From contig OX467083.1 of NCBI GenBank assembly GCA_950106755.1, forward strand, positions 32,173,029 through 32,237,028: 64,000 nucleotides of DNA, written 5' to 3'. Source of the DNA: Climacium dendroides (lineage: Eukaryota > Streptophyta > Bryopsida > Hypnales > Climaciaceae). The position numbers and the translations under genes are program-made. This document shows, in pieces, positions 9,409 to 19,612 of this stretch. How positions within the stretch are numbered: the stretch's first letter is position 1; each line of letters opens with the position of its first letter. Below the pieces are notes generated by a model. It had not been told where the DNA came from, searched no databases, and saw only the letters and a program-made list of their open reading frames with translations.

Positions 9409-11290
9409 GTGGTTTGCGGGGACGCAAACAGATTCGTGTGGGGCTATATAAATAACCTATTCGGATTTTTAGTGTCATTTTTTTTGGTGTGTTTGTATGT
9501 GGTTTTAGTTATGTTTTGTTTGATTGGTGTTCCAAATGGGTGATTTTTGGATGTTATTAACCAATTTGGAAGTGTTTATCCGAGTGCAGTCACACATGAG
9601 CCACGGTGAAGGGACTGGAAGGGAAGCCAATTCGGAGAGTGAAGACAGTTTGGGTTGTTTGAGGGTAATTCCTATTTGTAATGCAGGATGACAATTCCGA
9701 GTTGGAATGTTATGCGTTTTTGTCCAAGTAGGAACTGTCTGTAGCCAGCTGGGTCGGAGCTGTTGTGGTTTCCAAGTTGGTTTGCCTGTGGTCGGCAGTT
9801 AGGGTTGCGCGGTGTGTTGCAGGTGCCAATTTGGGAATTTGTGTGTGTATTGGAGGGACGGTTATTTTTGAGGTTCCTAATGGGCAGTTTGCAAGTTTTG
9901 AGGTGATGCCAAGTTGGTTAAGGAACTGCCTGACTTGGGATTTTAAAGTCGAGTTTTCCAATTTGGAAGGCACCCACTGTTTGAGAGAGTCCAGTGCGAG
10001 TCCCAGTCTGAGTGGCTGTGTATTTGATGTTTTTTTGTGTTTGTTTGTGTGTGTGTGATTTTTCCAAGTCGGATGTTTGATGAGTGTGTGTTCTAATTGG
10101 TGTGCTGCGAGTGTGAGTATATGTCTCTAGAGTGGTTCGATCCAATTCGGAGAAGTGTGCAGATGTTGAAGTTTGAAGCGGAAACAATTTGGTGATGTGG
10201 AGTTAATCGGTGAAGTGAATGAGGATGAAATGAGGAGCTGATTAGGAAGTATGTCCTAGTCGGAAATGTTATGCAGAGCGGTGAGAGTCACTGTAAGGAG
10301 CGGAATTCCAATTTGGAGAAGTACAGTGATAGTTTATGAGTATTAAGTGAAGCAAATAGGACCCAATTCGGAACTGTAGAGTATATGGGTGATGTGAGCT
10401 CAAATAGAATATAGCTGCGAGATCAATTTGGGTAAGGGAGTGAAGTTTGATTGGATGGATTAGTTAGAGAGTAATTGCTGGGATAGCAAATAGGAGATCC
10501 AAATCGGAAAGTTGTAGTGGAGTGAAGCAAGAGCAGTAAGATTAACTGCTAAAGGAAACATTATTTTTGTGGAACGGTGATATGTCACCAATTCGGCTGA
10601 ATAAAGAAGGATTGAAAGCGAATTGTTGTTCCTTATTGTTGGTATGTATGTTGTGTGAAGGAGCTCAATTTGGAGGTTCAGTCGTAGTGCTGATTCGGCC
10701 CAGTTGAAGTTGGCAGTCTGGGAGTGAAGCAGAATTGGAAGGTTGAGTGGCTGTATGTGGAATGCATGATGTCATGAATGCTTATCCAAATTGGTTTCAT
10801 AAAGTTTGAATGTTGTCTAAGTCAGGATCCCGAGTTGGTCTGTGAAGCCGGAGCAACAGGTCTCAACTTTGAGAGTTTCCAAATGGGTGTGAGAAATTAA
10901 TTTATCCAATTAGGAAAGCAGCATAGTATGAGGGAGAGAAGACTGTGATAAAAAAAATATATAAAAAATAAAAATTCCAAGTTAGTGAAAGGAGAAGATA
11001 AATTCTGCAAGTGCAAGAGTCACATCGAAGTTTAAGAAGGAAATTAAAGAATCCAAGTCGGAGATCATGGTTGTAGCCAAAACCGGAGACAAGGACCAGC
11101 TGAAGTGTGACATATCTGATTAGGAGAAAGATAAGAAGCTAAGCTTAGCCGAGTTGGAGTGCCGCAGCAAGCCTGTACCAGCGACAGTACCAATTCCGAT
11201 TTGGTGGAAAGACGAAAGAATCCAATTTGAAGATTAAAGATCAATTCCAATTGGGTGATACTTAACTCGGTGGTTTTAAGAGTGGAGTGA
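9409..11290 (+). repeat. Dispersed CCRANTNGG motif array in gypsy 3' region (probable 3' LTR)
   Basis: About 1.9 kb with no coding potential that contains roughly 23 exact matches to the nine-base pattern CCRANTNGG, for example at 9532, 9561, 9627, 9697, 9724, 9772, 9826, 9909, 9958, 10064, 10142, 10308, 10363, 10499, 10588, 10786, 10829, 10879, 11053, 11147, 11196 and 11247. A dozen more have one mismatch. Random expectation at equal base composition is about 0.2. The motif is close to its own reverse complement. The stretch lies where the 3' LTR should be, but no LTR border or CA end could be fixed. Confidence 0.75.
9445..9455 (+). promoter_or_regulatory. TATA-box-like sequence in the presumed 3' LTR
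   Basis: TATATAAATAA follows a GC-rich stretch shortly after the accessory ORF. An LTR promoter would need such a box, but it is only ~40 bp beyond the last open codons, close for a full U3 region. No initiator was identified. Confidence 0.3.
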
Positions 11291-11519
11291 ATAATTAAAT
11301 TACTAATTATTACAGAAATTGTGAGGATTTAATTAATACTAGTTGGAAGTATGCATTCCTTGTGTGTTTTAGCCTTTATTAGTACGTTCTAATGTCGTTG
11401 TAGAAGTAGTCCTATTAGAATTGCCTCCCTAGGAACGAATTAAACTATTAGTTTAGATATTCCGATTAGGATCTAAACGTAACTACAAAATTTTTGAGTT
11501 TATTGTTAGAATTTCAATT

Positions 11520-11972
11520 CTTCCAAAAAATGCATTCCTCCAAAACGATTGAAATATGTCTCATGAAGTTGTTTTGTTTGCGACATCCTCACGTTGCAAG
11601 ATGATTTCAATGGTATGCTAGACACATCCATTTTCTTGAAACTGGTGTGCAAATAACTAGCTTTACTACCTTTCTAATGGTCCAAATTCCCTAAGTTGGA
11701 TAGTGTCTCCTTCTCTACAAAATTAGTTGTAGTATGACAAGTCAAATAGCAAAATCTAATCAAAATCTAGAGATATCTATTGTTCAAAACTTGGTCCTAT
11801 GACACCTCACATTGAACTCTTCATAGATTATGTATTTTTTACTCAATGGGGTATGTATTTTTTTTAATATGAAAAATGTGCATATAGATCTTTCCTACAT
11901 ATCTATCAAATCAATTTCTTTTTTAAATACTCATTACTATATTTCAATCAATTATCATTTAAAAATACAAAT
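11520..11972. repeat. Dispersed AT-rich repeat, family C (left part)
   Basis: This stretch matches 61.7-62.1 kb in the same orientation (shared blocks such as ATATGAAA, CCTACATATC and GAGATATC in the same order). Its continuation is found at 16129-16215, after the TTAA element and copia element inserted in it. The copy at about 62.03-62.10 kb runs through the same point without the insertion and so acts as an empty site. No coding potential. 11291-11520 between the gypsy element and this repeat holds nothing I recognise. Confidence 0.65.
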
Positions 11973-12523
11973 TTAACCCCTAAAGGACCAAGGCCTTATT
12001 TCTGCCAAAAAAAAATCAAAACTGCCATTTCTGTAGCAAAGAGTAAAAAAAATTGAAAATTGTTTTTTTTGCACATCCAACCATAGGATCTTATACCTTA
12101 CTAGTATGGAAATGTGTGGAAAAAATTTCAGAAATTTTGACCACATAGATTAAAAGATATTTGCGTTTAAAGTGAAAAAAACAATTTATTCAGCACCTTG
12201 CAAGCCTAGATTATTTGACTTTGAACTTTTTTAACTTAAATTTTTTGCACTGCGGAGTTTTGAGCTTTAAATCCTTATTGTGGGAAATTGAGTTGAGAGT
12301 CTAGGGAAAAAGAAAATTTTTAAAAATTAATTAATTTTCATGCTTAAAAAAATTGTTAAGTAGAAGTAGGTATGAGAATGAAGGAAAATCTAAATTATTA
12401 ATATCTTTAAGATGGAATTAAAATGCACTAATCCCAATGGTGAGATTGTTCTATCAAGAAAAAAGAATTGTGTAAATTTTTTTTTTCAGAAAAATTGTAA
12501 AAATTGCATTCAAAAATGAATTC

Positions 12524-12723
12524 TGTTGTGAAGGAAGCAGAGCATAGACACAGAAAATATATAATGCAATAAGAAGTTCTCAAAGTAATCACCCATTAGG
12601 GTTACATGATCATACATATATAGGAGGTATCACTAGTAGTGTCACTAGTAGTGAGATCTACTTTTACCTTATCCTAAGTCTCACTTAACCTAAGTTAACT
12701 GGGATCGTTATCTTATCTCAACA
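12524..12723 (-). repeat. 3' LTR of the copia element
   Basis: 200 bp, TG...CA. It differs from its partner by an extra 12 bp from duplication of a GTCACTAGTAGT-like unit and by two substitutions. In minus-strand sense this is the downstream LTR, preceded by the polypurine tract at 12724-12734. Confidence 0.93.
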
Positions 12724-12779
12724 CTCCTCCTCGATCTCGGGTTACCTCATTAAAAAACTTAACTGTGACAAAAAACTTT

Positions 12780-13760
12780 ATAAGGAAAATTCACATAAAG
12801 AAAAAGAGTGTAACTAGATCTTGAAGAGATCTCATGCCAGCTTTTTGAACTAATTGTCTGTGAGTGTAAGTAGGGAGTGCCTTTGTAAGTATGTCAGCAA
12901 TGTTGTTGAAGGATTGAACTTTCTTCACTTCAATTTCTCCTGATTCAATAAGGTATTGGGTAAATCCAAAGATTTATGGACTGATGTGCTTCGTTCGATC
13001 AGCCTTGATGAATCCACCTGTAACTTACGCCATGCATACTGCATTATCTTCAAAAATCGTTGTTGGTTGTGTACTGTGGTTAAGTTCACATTGATCTGAA
13101 ATGATCTTGTCAATTGTCCGCAACCAAACTACTTCTCTTGTCGCTTTATGAAATGCTTTTAACTTTGCATAATTGGTTGATGTCGCAGTCACTGTCTGCT
13201 TGATGGACTTCCATGATATTGGTGCGTTGTTTCGTAAGAAGATATAACCTGTCTAAGACTTGCTAGTGTTTTCATTTGACTTGAAACTGGTATCTGCATA
13301 TCCGACTAAATCTGGTGTTCCATTTTTAGTATAATGTAGTCCTAAGTCTTCTGTTCCACGGAGGTATCTAAAAAGATGTTTGACTCCAATCCAATGTCGC
13401 ATTGTAGGCTTCTAACTATGCCGAGCTAACACGCTTATTGCAAATGATATATCTGGCCGAGTATAAGTAGATAAGTATAATAAAGCTCCGACCGCTGTGA
13501 GGTATCGTTGCTTGTTGTCATATTCCTCCTCCTCCTCGCAAGGTCGGTATGGATCATCGTAGGTCTTGCTGCGGCCGATCATGGGAGCAGATAAAGGATT
13601 TGCTTGATCCATGTTAAAATTCTTAAGCAACCGTTGAGTATACGAAGTTTGATGAAGAAATATACTCCCATCAAGGAGGTGTGTGATCTTGTAGACACTG
13701 TAACATAGGAGGGAGTTCCGTTGGTAGCTTCCAATGTGAAGGGCGCTTAATAAGCTTTCT
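12780..13760 (-). pseudogene. Copia RT C-terminus and RNase H remnant
   Basis: In minus-strand translation the segment around 13412-13700 carries the end of a copia reverse transcriptase: IFLHQTSYTQRLLKNF, then VGALLYLSTYTRPDI. After an in-frame TAG at 13412-13414 it continues into an RNase H-like region (RYLRGTEDLGL, GYADTSFKSNE, IFEDNAVCMA) with further stops. The frame differs from that of the upstream gag block, so an internal deletion with frame change joined them near 13.7 kb. The catalytic YVDD region of RT is absent. Not functional. Confidence 0.82.
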
Positions 13761-15497
13761 TTGTGAACATGCCGCGCAGCTCCCAACCTTGTCAGCATCA
13801 CTGGTGCACAAATTGTGTCCTTCCAACAAAGGTAACATCCTCCTCAACATAGTGGTGCCTGGATGGCCCAACCGACTATGCCACAATCCAGTCTTAGCTG
13901 TAGAGGGGGGTATCAAAGCAGAGTTGCTCTCACATACTAGTCCATCGACTCCTGCTTTTGCAGTGGCAAGGGACTGTCGGCCTTGCCTGAGTTCCCGGTA
14001 CTCTTCATCATCTCCTACCAAAGTAGAGAAGTGGAAAGTTGATTCCTTAGGAGGGCTTATCAATAACTCGTATAGGCCAGTAACTCCTGCGTTAGCGGTG
14101 GCAAGGAGTTGCTGACCTTGCTTGAGTTCCAATACTTCTTTATAGTCATCCAATGCAGTGGAGACATCCATCCTATTAGCCCGTAAATCACGGTAGCTGA
14201 TCAGGCTCCGGGGGGCATCAGGGGCATACATTGTTTTTTCACACAGGAGGGGGATCCCCCCAGGCAATACTATAGTTGCCTGGCCCTCTCGGAACCGAAA
14301 GTTCCGACTTCCGGCAATTGTGACGATATCACAAGTCTGTCAGGTTCTATCACGGCTAGCAAATGTGAAATATTTCGGATCTCTAAGAATCGTATGCGTT
14401 GTGGCACTATCTATGAGAGCTACATCTGCGGGAGTTAACTCCTCGGAAATGTGTACCATGTAGTTTTCGATATTTATACCAGAAGAGGAAGGGGCGTCTA
14501 GCATATGAGCCTCCCTCTTTTCATTTCTAAGCTTCTTGAGCTCTTCATACATACTAACGAAGTACATAGGAGTGCGGCAGTATTGGACGATATGCCCTTG
14601 ACAGTCGCACTTGTAACAAGTACGCTTGTCACAAGGAAAAGATGACTTCTTATCGAAAGTTCTATCGGAAGTTCTATCAAACGATTGAAAAGAGCAAGAA
14701 TCACAATTAGATGAACAATTTAAGAATCGAGAAGACCGTGAGACTCTATCAGAGAAGGGTCTAAAAGAGTTTGACTTATCTCTTGGATTTTGCCGATTCG
14801 GCAACCGCTGCTGCTGCTTCATGCCTTGCACCTGCTCTCTTGAGATTTCCGAAGTATAAGTCTCCCGAGGGGGTTTAGCCTCCGTGTTCTTAAGTAAAAG
14901 TTGGTGTTGTTTTTCAGCAAGCAAGAGATAAGACATTAGTTCGGAATGTATCGTAAACTTCATATTCCTATACTGTTGAGCTAGAAGGGCAGAAGCAGGA
15001 GGAAAAGTGGATAGGGTTTTATCTATGAGCTCCCTATCTGTAATCCTATCTCCACAAAGACGAAGTTGAGTAGTAATACGATGCAATTCAGCATTGAAGG
15101 AAAGGAAATCAAGGAAATCAAGGACACAAAGAGCAATCTAATCATTTCGAGCTTGGGGAAGAAAGATAGTGCGCTCATGATAAAACCGAGCGTGAAGTTG
15201 ACGCCATAGCTCCGCCGGGTTGTCAACTTGGATGTATTGCTGTCGAAGAGAGGTGTGAAGGTGGCGGCGAAGAACAAGCAAAGCTTTCCACTTGGATGAC
15301 ATTGGAAAATCCTCCTCTGGTTCATCATCGATCGCATCATCCAACTCCTCCGAATAAAAGTACGCTTTCACATCTATACTCCACTCCATGTAATTGCTGC
15401 CATCTGCTTCAAGAGCATCAAACAAAAGTGGTTGTACCCGGGAGCTATTCTCCCGCGGTGACTTCTTATCCGCCAAAGCTATCGTAGCTAAAGACAA
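13690..15497 (-). pseudogene. Copia Gag, protease and GAG-pre-integrase remnant
   Basis: One minus-strand frame from an ATG at 15497 to about 13690, broken only by a TAG at 15138-15140 and a TGA at 14340-14342. It begins like copia Gag (FDALEADGSNYMEWSIDVK), carries one CCHC knuckle (CYKCDCQGHIVQYC, near 14.6 kb), then a protease-like DSATTHTILRD segment, and the GAG-pre-integrase zinc region (LWHSRLGHPG and CAACSQRKL). It then runs into the deletion junction. With so few stops, decay is recent. Gag may have been usable before the TAG arose; proteins for mobilisation must come from another copy. Confidence 0.85.
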
Positions 15498-15558
15498 TAG
15501 TGGAAAAGAAAATAGAAAAAGAGAATAGCAAAACGAGAGACAAATCGTGCTGATAACG

Positions 15559-15746
15559 TGTTGTGAAGGAAGTAGAGCATAGACACAGAAAATATATAAT
15601 GCAATAAGAAGTTCTCAAAGTAATCACCCATTAGGGTTACATGATCATACATATATAGGAGGTATCACTAGTAGTGAGATCTACTTTTACCTTATCCTAA
15701 GTCTCACTTAACCTAAGTTAACTAGGATCGTTATCTTATCTCAACA
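15559..15746 (-). repeat. 5' LTR of the copia element
   Basis: 188 bp, TG...CA. It lacks the 12-bp duplication of the other LTR. In minus-strand sense it is upstream of gag and should hold the promoter; no TATA box was assigned with confidence. Confidence 0.93.
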
Positions 15747-16447
15747 AATTCTATAAGTTATTTTTTCAGGAAGATGCTCTAACTGCCCGATAAACAAGAT
15801 TGTCCATAACTTTCTCATAATAAGTCCAAATGGAATGAATCAAAGCTTCTCATGCAGACAAAAATATAATCTACAAGAAAAAAAATCCAAAAAAGAAAAA
15901 TTCAAAATTGCTGCCGGGATTGCCCCCCGTCCCCTATTTTGAGCTTACTTGGTCATAACTTTTGTTTCCAGGCACCAAATGTGAAAAAAAATTATATTCC
16001 CACAAAGCTCATTAGTTTTACTATCTTAAAAAAAAGTTTCAAAAAATCATGACAAAATTTCAGCCCGTAGGTACCTGCCCGAAATCCAATTTGTCCCCCA
16101 AAGGGACAATGGTCCTTTAGGGGTTAAACCACAAAACAATTCACCAAAAATGGAGTCTTGTTTTTTTGAGCCCCAATTTTGACACATTTAATTAGAATTG
16201 CATATTAAAAATTGAATGTTCATCATGCAAACCAAAAAAATTGCCCAATTACAATTTAAATTAGAGTTAATCATAAAGTAAACCTTAGTTTGTAGAAGGT
16301 GTGTCAGAGGAAGGTTTAACTAAGAATAGTACAAAAAAAACACAATAGAATTCTATTAGACCAAGTTTGAATGCTTCCACAAGTTTTGTCCTATATTTTT
16401 TTCAAACTCCAGCTCATGGTCCCTCATTGCTCACACTTTATAATTAA

Positions 16448-17960
16448 CCTCAAAATTCCCAAAGTCCCTATGGGGGACTCTTGGAATTTTGGATAGACTT
16501 GTGTGATCTCAAATTTTGATATGATTTCTTGAAACTTTTCGTGAAGATAGGAAATCATATTAGCTTTCTCGGAATATAATTTTTATTTCAATCAATGTCC
16601 AGAAACAAAAGTTATGCCACCATAAGTCCCAAAAACAACTCAAAGGGCAACCCAAAAACAATCACAAAAAAATATTTTTTTTAATTTTTAATTTTTTCCT
16701 CAAAGATTATACTCCCTTTGTCCCGAAATAAATCCAAGGTTTCCAAATATACTTGTCCCAAATTAAATTTGAGATTTGCTCTTTACAACTTGATGGACAA
16801 TGACTAAAGCTAGTTCAAATGCCCTAAAGCAAAAGGATCCGCAGATACCATATTCCGTAGACTTTAAAGCAATTCAATCCTTGCAATGGGGATCAAAATG
16901 CAACCTCTAACCAACCAAAGGTTAAGAATTCAACCCACAACTATACAAAAGTTATTGCTAACAAATCTTTTGTTGAGAATTTCACGGACTTAAATCGTAG
17001 GACATTGTTGGAATTGAATACAAAGGACATCAATGGACATCACTACACCTACATTGCTTGGAGAATGATCAAAATCAATACCATTGGAATAGTTCCAAAA
17101 AGGAAAAAAAATTGTTGATTTTGTTGCTTGTTTTCAACATGCACCACTTCACTATTGATTTTTGTTCTTTCACACCTAACGGGGTTTAGAAGAAGCTACA
17201 ATAACTACATAATTCTTTGAAAATAGGAGCTATTCTCACACTAATCTAGCCATTTCTAGGAACCCCCTGATTTATTTTAGGACGGAGGTAGTATTTTATC
17301 TACATCTGAAGCTTTGATTCATTCTATTTGGACTAGTGATGAGAAAGTTATGGACAATCTTATTTTTTGGGCAATCTAAGCATCTCATAGAAAAAAATAA
17401 CTTGTAGAATCCATTTTTGAATGCAATTTTTATAATTTTTCAAAAAAAATTGTTAGACAAAGTTAGGTTTGCATGCTAGAACAATCTCACCATTAGAATT
17501 ATTGTGTTTCAATTCCATCTTCGAACTATTCATGGTTTAGTTATCCCTTCAATCTTGTACCTCATTCTACTTAATACTTTTTTAATGAGTAAAAATTAAG
17601 TGTTTTTTTTGCTGAATTTTTTTTCTAGATTTTCAACTTAATTCTCCAACATAAAAAATTAGAATATCCAAATCAATAGTGCAAAAATTTTAAGTTAAGG
17701 AGATTCAAAGCCAAAAAATCTAACTGATCAAAGTGTAAAAAAACTTTGTTTTCTTCACTTTATATGCAAATATCTTGCAATCTACATGGTCAAAGTTTTT
17801 GAAATTTTTTCCGTGCATTCTTGTACTAGTGTAGTACAAGATCCTAAGGTTAGATATGGGGGCGAAAAAAATTCTAAAGTTTTTTTTTTCTCTTTGCAAT
17901 AGAAATGACAATTTTGAGTGAGTTTTAACCAAAAAAAAAAAGACCTTGTGACTTTCAGGA
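16448..17960 (+). mobile_element. TTAA-flanked TIR element A2, carrying a Stowaway-like insertion
   Basis: It lies only ~320 bp from A1, in inverted orientation. TTAA at 16444-16447 and 17961-17964 flank ends related to those of A1 (CCTCAAAATTCCC on the left, CTTTCAGGA on the right). Without the MITE at 16712-17291 it measures about 930 bp, matching A1's 919 bp. The inner sequence aligns along its length with the reverse complement of A1 and directly with A3. No coding potential. Head-to-head A1 and A2 form an imperfect long inverted repeat. Confidence 0.68.
16712..17291. mobile_element. Stowaway-like (Tc1/mariner) MITE
   Basis: The left end CTCCCTTTGTCCCG and the reverse complement of the right end, CTACCTCCGTCCTA, are related TIRs flanked by TA (16710-16711, 17292-17293), as expected for Stowaway-like elements. 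About 580 bp, non-coding. The related repeat at 55.7 kb lacks it and joins the two sides directly, which supports insertion. Confidence 0.78.
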
Positions 17961-18530
17961 TTAAATCTATTATACAAAAGTCTTTTGAATGGGGTTGGAT
18001 AAATGAGAGTTTATGAGTACTCATTGGCATTGTACTTTGCTTTTTCCATCATCTCCCTCATCATTTTCCAGGTTCTCCCAACTTCAACCCTCTCCTTTTT
18101 TTCCCCATCCAATTTCTCCAAACCTTTAGGGATTAAATCTATTATACAAAAGTCTTTTGAATGGGCTTGGATAAATGAGAGTTTATGAGTACTCATTGGT
18201 ATTGTACTTTGCTTTTTTCCATCATCTCCCCCATCATCTTCCAAGCTTCTCCAAACTTCAACCCTCTCCTTTTCCCCATCCAATTTCTCCAAACTTCAAC
18301 CCTCTCCTTTTTTTCCCATCCAATTTCTCCAAACCTTTAGGGGTTAAATCTATTATACAAAAAGTCTTTCGAATGGAGTTGGATAAATGAGAGTTTGTGG
18401 GCATTCATTGGCATAATTGTACTTTGCTTTTTCCCATCATCTCCCCCATCATTTTCCAGCTTCTCCCAACTTCAACCCTCTCCTTTTTCTCCCATTTCTC
18501 CCAACCTTCAACCCAACCCTCTCCTTTTAG
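17958..18530. repeat. Tandem repeat of three ~172-213 bp units
   Basis: Units start at about 17958, 18130 and 18343, each opening with GG(A/T)TAAATCTATTATAC and continuing through a pyrimidine-rich stretch (CCCATCCAATTTCTCC, CAACCCTCTCC). The third unit start is delayed by an internal ~41-bp duplication. The last part fades by about 18.53 kb. Unit borders carry CCTTTAGGGGTTAA, the end signature of the TTAA elements next door. Small reading frames here are by-products of the repeat. Confidence 0.75.
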
Positions 18531-19464
18531 GCTTCGAAAGGTCACCCTGAACCCCCAAGTCGCCCTACTTAGGGCTGATTCACTGATTCAGTGATTGATT
18601 TTTCAGTGTCGTAACTGAACTTTATTTCCTCCGCATGAGTCCCTCCCTTCTCCCTTCTCATTGCTGATTGCCTGATTCTCATGAAACCGACCCTTGCCAT
18701 AACTTGGGGTACGGCGGTACCGTAACAATAATGTCGTGGAGACCAAGTTGGAAAGAAAGATCTCACTTGCTTTCTTGCTTACTTATTATTATTATGCTTT
18801 GCCTCTTCCCTTGAGCTAGACTAGTCAATTCATTTCAATTCCCTTTCCAATATCGAGCTGGATGGGACTTTTTTTATTTTACAATTTTAAATTTAAGTGG
18901 TTTTGTTTTTTTTAATTTTAATTTTAAAAATCTGGGTCAGCCAGGGTTGCTGATTTGGCGATCGTAACTTATGACGTTACAAGCTTAAAGCTGAGTGTGA
19001 TGGGAGCCCCCATTAAGGCTGATTGGGCGCATGGATGGTGGGCCCCGACCTGAGTGTCACCTTCGACGAAAACCGCTGCGGGGGCTCGCGGGGGCATCTG
19101 CGCTCTGTAGCTTCCGGGTACATGCTTTGGTCTGTAGCTGCTGGAGACATGTGCGAGTGCTTGGCCTTTGGGTCCCTGAAGGGCCAGGCGATGGAAGCGG
19201 TCACATGCCGACAGCGTGTGGCCTAGCTGTCCGCTGGGCTGGCCCCTTTATCCACATGGGGTGGAGGTATTAAGTTATTAGGATTTCCACTGCGGCTGGA
19301 CGGAGAATATCGCTGCCAGCGGCTTCTCTTTTCCGCTCCATGAGAGCACCATGACATGCACAGGAGGTCCTCCTCAGCCGCCCACCCCAACCCCCAATTA
19401 CAGGCAGGGGGGGGGCTCATGGCGATGAGCTCACTGACCTCCTGCGGAAGAAAGGAGTAGTGAG
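18531..19464. other. GC-richer spacer, no gene recognised
   Basis: GC content rises from about 18.95 to 19.43 kb. Short open frames exist on both strands but show no recognisable domain and overlap one another. Nothing supportable as a gene, RNA or repeat. Confidence 0.4.
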
Positions 19465-19474
19465 TGGAAGGGAA

Positions 19475-19600
19475 CCAAGGAAGGGAACGAACTAAGATAA
19501 GGGAACCAAGGAAGGGAACCTAGCAAAGGAACGAACTAAGATAAGGGAACCAAGGAAGGGAACCTAGCAAAGGAACGACCAACAAAGGAAACCGGTGAAG
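19475..19600. repeat. 44-bp tandem repeat
   Basis: GAACGAACTAAGATAAGGGA recurs with a 44-bp period at 19485 and 19529, with a broken third start at 19573. The purine-rich units also contain GGAACCAAGGAAGGGAACC. It directly precedes the Tourist-like MITE pair. Confidence 0.75.
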
Positions 19601-19612
19601 GGAAACAACTAA

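Larger units (their letters stand above)
1..11290 (+). mobile_element. Ty3/gypsy LTR retrotransposon, 5' end outside the window
   Basis: The order Gag, protease, reverse transcriptase, RNase H, integrase is that of Ty3/gypsy elements. The left end, including the 5' LTR and primer-binding site, lies outside the window. After Pol come a ~780 bp leader, an extra coiled-coil ORF (6568-9321) and about 1.9 kb of non-coding DNA that probably includes the 3' LTR. With no 5' LTR to compare, LTR borders and target duplication cannot be set; the right border given is where the element's characteristic CCRANTNGG motif stops, and the true end could lie up to about 11.5 kb. Pol is open throughout, so the copy is young or was recently active. 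An extra ORF downstream of pol is the position of env-like or accessory ORFs in some plant gypsy lineages. Confidence 0.88.
12524..15746 (-). mobile_element. Ty1/copia retrotransposon, internally deleted but structurally complete
   Basis: Two near-identical LTRs (12524-12723 and 15559-15746), each beginning TGTTGTGAAGG and ending CTCAACA, flank ~2.8 kb of minus-strand coding remnants. The target duplication is AATTC (12519-12523 and 15747-15751), a perfect 5 bp. In minus-strand sense the sequence next to the 5' LTR reads CGTTATCAGCACG, a plausible primer-binding site of the TATCA type, and GAGGAGGAG abuts the 3' LTR as polypurine tract. Total 3223 bp against 4.5-5 kb for a full copia element: the integrase core and most of the RT are missing. 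LTR differences are two substitutions and one 12-bp duplication, so the insertion is young. Confidence 0.93.
11977..16123 (-). mobile_element. TTAA-flanked TIR element A1, split by a copia insertion
   Basis: The ends CCCCTAAAGGACCA (11977) and its reverse complement TGGTCCTTTAGGGG (ending 16123) form a perfect 14-bp inverted repeat, flanked on both sides by TTAA (11973-11976, 16124-16127). Removing the copia element and one copy of its 5-bp duplication leaves about 919 bp without coding potential. The interior aligns with copies A2 (16448-17960) and A3 (55490-~57005) in the opposite orientation. TTAA target sites are the hallmark of piggyBac-type transposons, but TTAA is palindromic and could simply extend the TIR. 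No transposase is present, so the element is non-autonomous. Confidence 0.72.

Noticed and set aside
9409..11520. Exact 3' LTR borders of the gypsy element
   Set aside because: Without the 5' LTR no pair can be compared, and no TG/CA ends with a convincing target duplication were found.
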